7,759 nt of DNA, taken from Oxalobacteraceae bacterium (GTDB lineage: Bacteria > Pseudomonadota > Gammaproteobacteria > Burkholderiales > Burkholderiaceae_D). The translations under genes and the position numbers were made by a program. Under the pieces are notes generated by a model. That model had not been told where the DNA came from and made no database searches. It saw only the letters and a list, made by a program, of their open reading frames with translations. The stretch's first letter is position 1. Each line of letters begins with the position of its first letter. Shown in pieces: positions 7,402-7,759 of this stretch. The stretch spans positions 1 through 7,759 of the forward strand of contig JAIXQV010000040.1 in NCBI GenBank assembly GCA_027485535.1, read 5' to 3'.

Positions 7402-7407
7402 AACTGC

Positions 7408-7759
7408 ATGGCGACAACCTTCAACACGACACCGATTATTCCAACAATTTCGACAGCGGTAGATGAGCAAGGCGATACCCTGACCGGTAGTGACTCTGCC
7501 TTCGTCGACGACAACGATGCGGGCGACTCGCTGATGGGCGGTACTGGCAGTGACAGACTGCTCGGTGGTAGCGGTGCCGACTCGCTGATGGGCGGTATTG
7601 GCAGTGACAGACTGCTCGGTGGTAGCGGTGCCGACTCGCTGATGGGCGGTACTGGCGATGACAGACTGGTCGGTGGTAGCGGTGTCGACTGGCTGATGGG
7701 CGGTACCGGCAATGACAGACTGCTCGGTGATAGCGGTGTTGACTGGCTGATGGGCGGTA
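7408..7759 (+). CDS. Miniature RTX protein, in-frame mosaic derived from the upstream large RTX gene (3' end cut by window edge)
   Basis: The ORF is open for 117 codons and runs off the right edge. It begins with the same MATTFNTTPIIP as the large protein, then joins STAV directly to DEQGD (15 residues missing), then joins that to TGSDSAFVDDNDAGDS (counterpart of 1224-1240 in the large protein, about 1180 residues missing). It then enters RTX repeats such as MGGTGSDRL and LGGSGADSL (a further 110 residues missing). From residue 40 it consists only of nonapeptides following GGxGxDxUx, with Asp in nearly every expected position. Three in-frame joins, an intact start and a consensus ribosome site argue against simple decay. 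It could be a Ca2+-binding secreted beta-roll without the stalk. Whether it ends in a secretion domain cannot be seen. No signal peptide is evident. Confidence 0.85.
   Translation, partial: MATTFNTTPIIPTISTAVDEQGDTLTGSDSAFVDDNDAGDSLMGGTGSDRLLGGSGADSLMGGIGSDRLLGGSGADSLMGGTGDDRLVGGSGVDWLMGGTGNDRLLGDSGVDWLMGG
7525..7759 (+). repeat. 54-bp tandem repeat array (two RTX nonapeptides per unit)
   Basis: Units start at 7525, 7579, 7633, 7687 and 7741; the last is cut by the window edge. Each encodes 18 residues, for example DSLMGGTGSDRLLGGSGA. Unit 2 differs from unit 1 at one base, unit 3 at four and unit 4 at six. The outermost unit is most like the RTX DNA of the large gene at 6779-6832. Such near-identity points to recent expansion or homogenisation. 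The total copy number is unknown. Confidence 0.97.

Larger units (their letters stand above)
7261..7460 (+). repeat. Direct repeat copy B: duplicated leader and first codons, driving the second RTX ORF
   Basis: This 200-bp stretch repeats 2589-2787 in the same orientation, 4672 bp away. It supplies the second ORF with its own leader, hairpin, ribosome site and N-terminal codons. The encoded start MATTFNTTPIIP is identical, followed by TISTAV instead of PVSTAV. It begins just after the hairpin that follows the large gene, so the two genes probably form separate, similarly controlled transcription units. Confidence 0.95.

Noticed and set aside
7221..7712. Minus-strand 163-aa Pro/Ser-rich ORF
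   Set aside because: Its repeats mirror the 54-bp RTX array and it runs antisense through the duplicated leader. The plus-strand reading has a ribosome site and clear RTX nonapeptides.
7525..7759. CRISPR-like repeat array
   Set aside because: The units are contiguous with no unique spacers and are in-frame coding repeats.

Overview
The window looks like chromosome from a Gram-negative bacterium, most likely a betaproteobacterium of the Burkholderiales. That placement rests on remembered resemblance of the decarboxylase and the dihydrofolate reductase to proteins of that group, plus moderately GC-rich codon use. No rRNA or other marker gene is present to confirm it.

Left part (1-2491, minus strand): two housekeeping-type genes read leftwards. 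folA (dihydrofolate reductase, 2006-2491) comes first. After a 191-bp gap comes an Orn/Lys/Arg decarboxylase of the large PLP fold-type-I family, which starts at 1814 and runs off the left edge with 604 residues visible. I see no convincing promoter or terminator in the 191-bp gap.

Middle (2492-7254, plus strand): a leader region divergent from folA leads into one very large gene (2735-7219, 1494 aa). It encodes a secreted repeat protein: about eight cadherin-like/VCBS-type beta-sandwich domains, a run of 33 prolines, a possible lamin-tail-like domain, a unique region, ten contiguous RTX nonapeptides and a serralysin-type C-terminal type I secretion domain. It has no N-terminal signal peptide, as expected for a type I secretion substrate. 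A perfect 11-bp hairpin follows 7 bp after its stop codon.

Right part (7261-7759, plus strand): the whole leader of the large gene plus its first 53 coding bases is present a second time at about 92% identity. It drives a second ORF (7408 to the right edge). This ORF is a collapsed mosaic of the large gene: the same N-terminus, a DEQGD segment, a short segment from around residue 1224-1240, then RTX repeats expanded as a 54-bp tandem array. All three internal junctions keep the reading frame.

The most interesting feature is this pair: a giant RTX adhesin-like gene followed by an in-frame miniature of itself under a duplicated leader, bounded by 200-bp direct repeats that could recombine. No secretion ATPase, membrane fusion protein or outer-membrane channel gene lies in the window, so the exporter must be encoded elsewhere.
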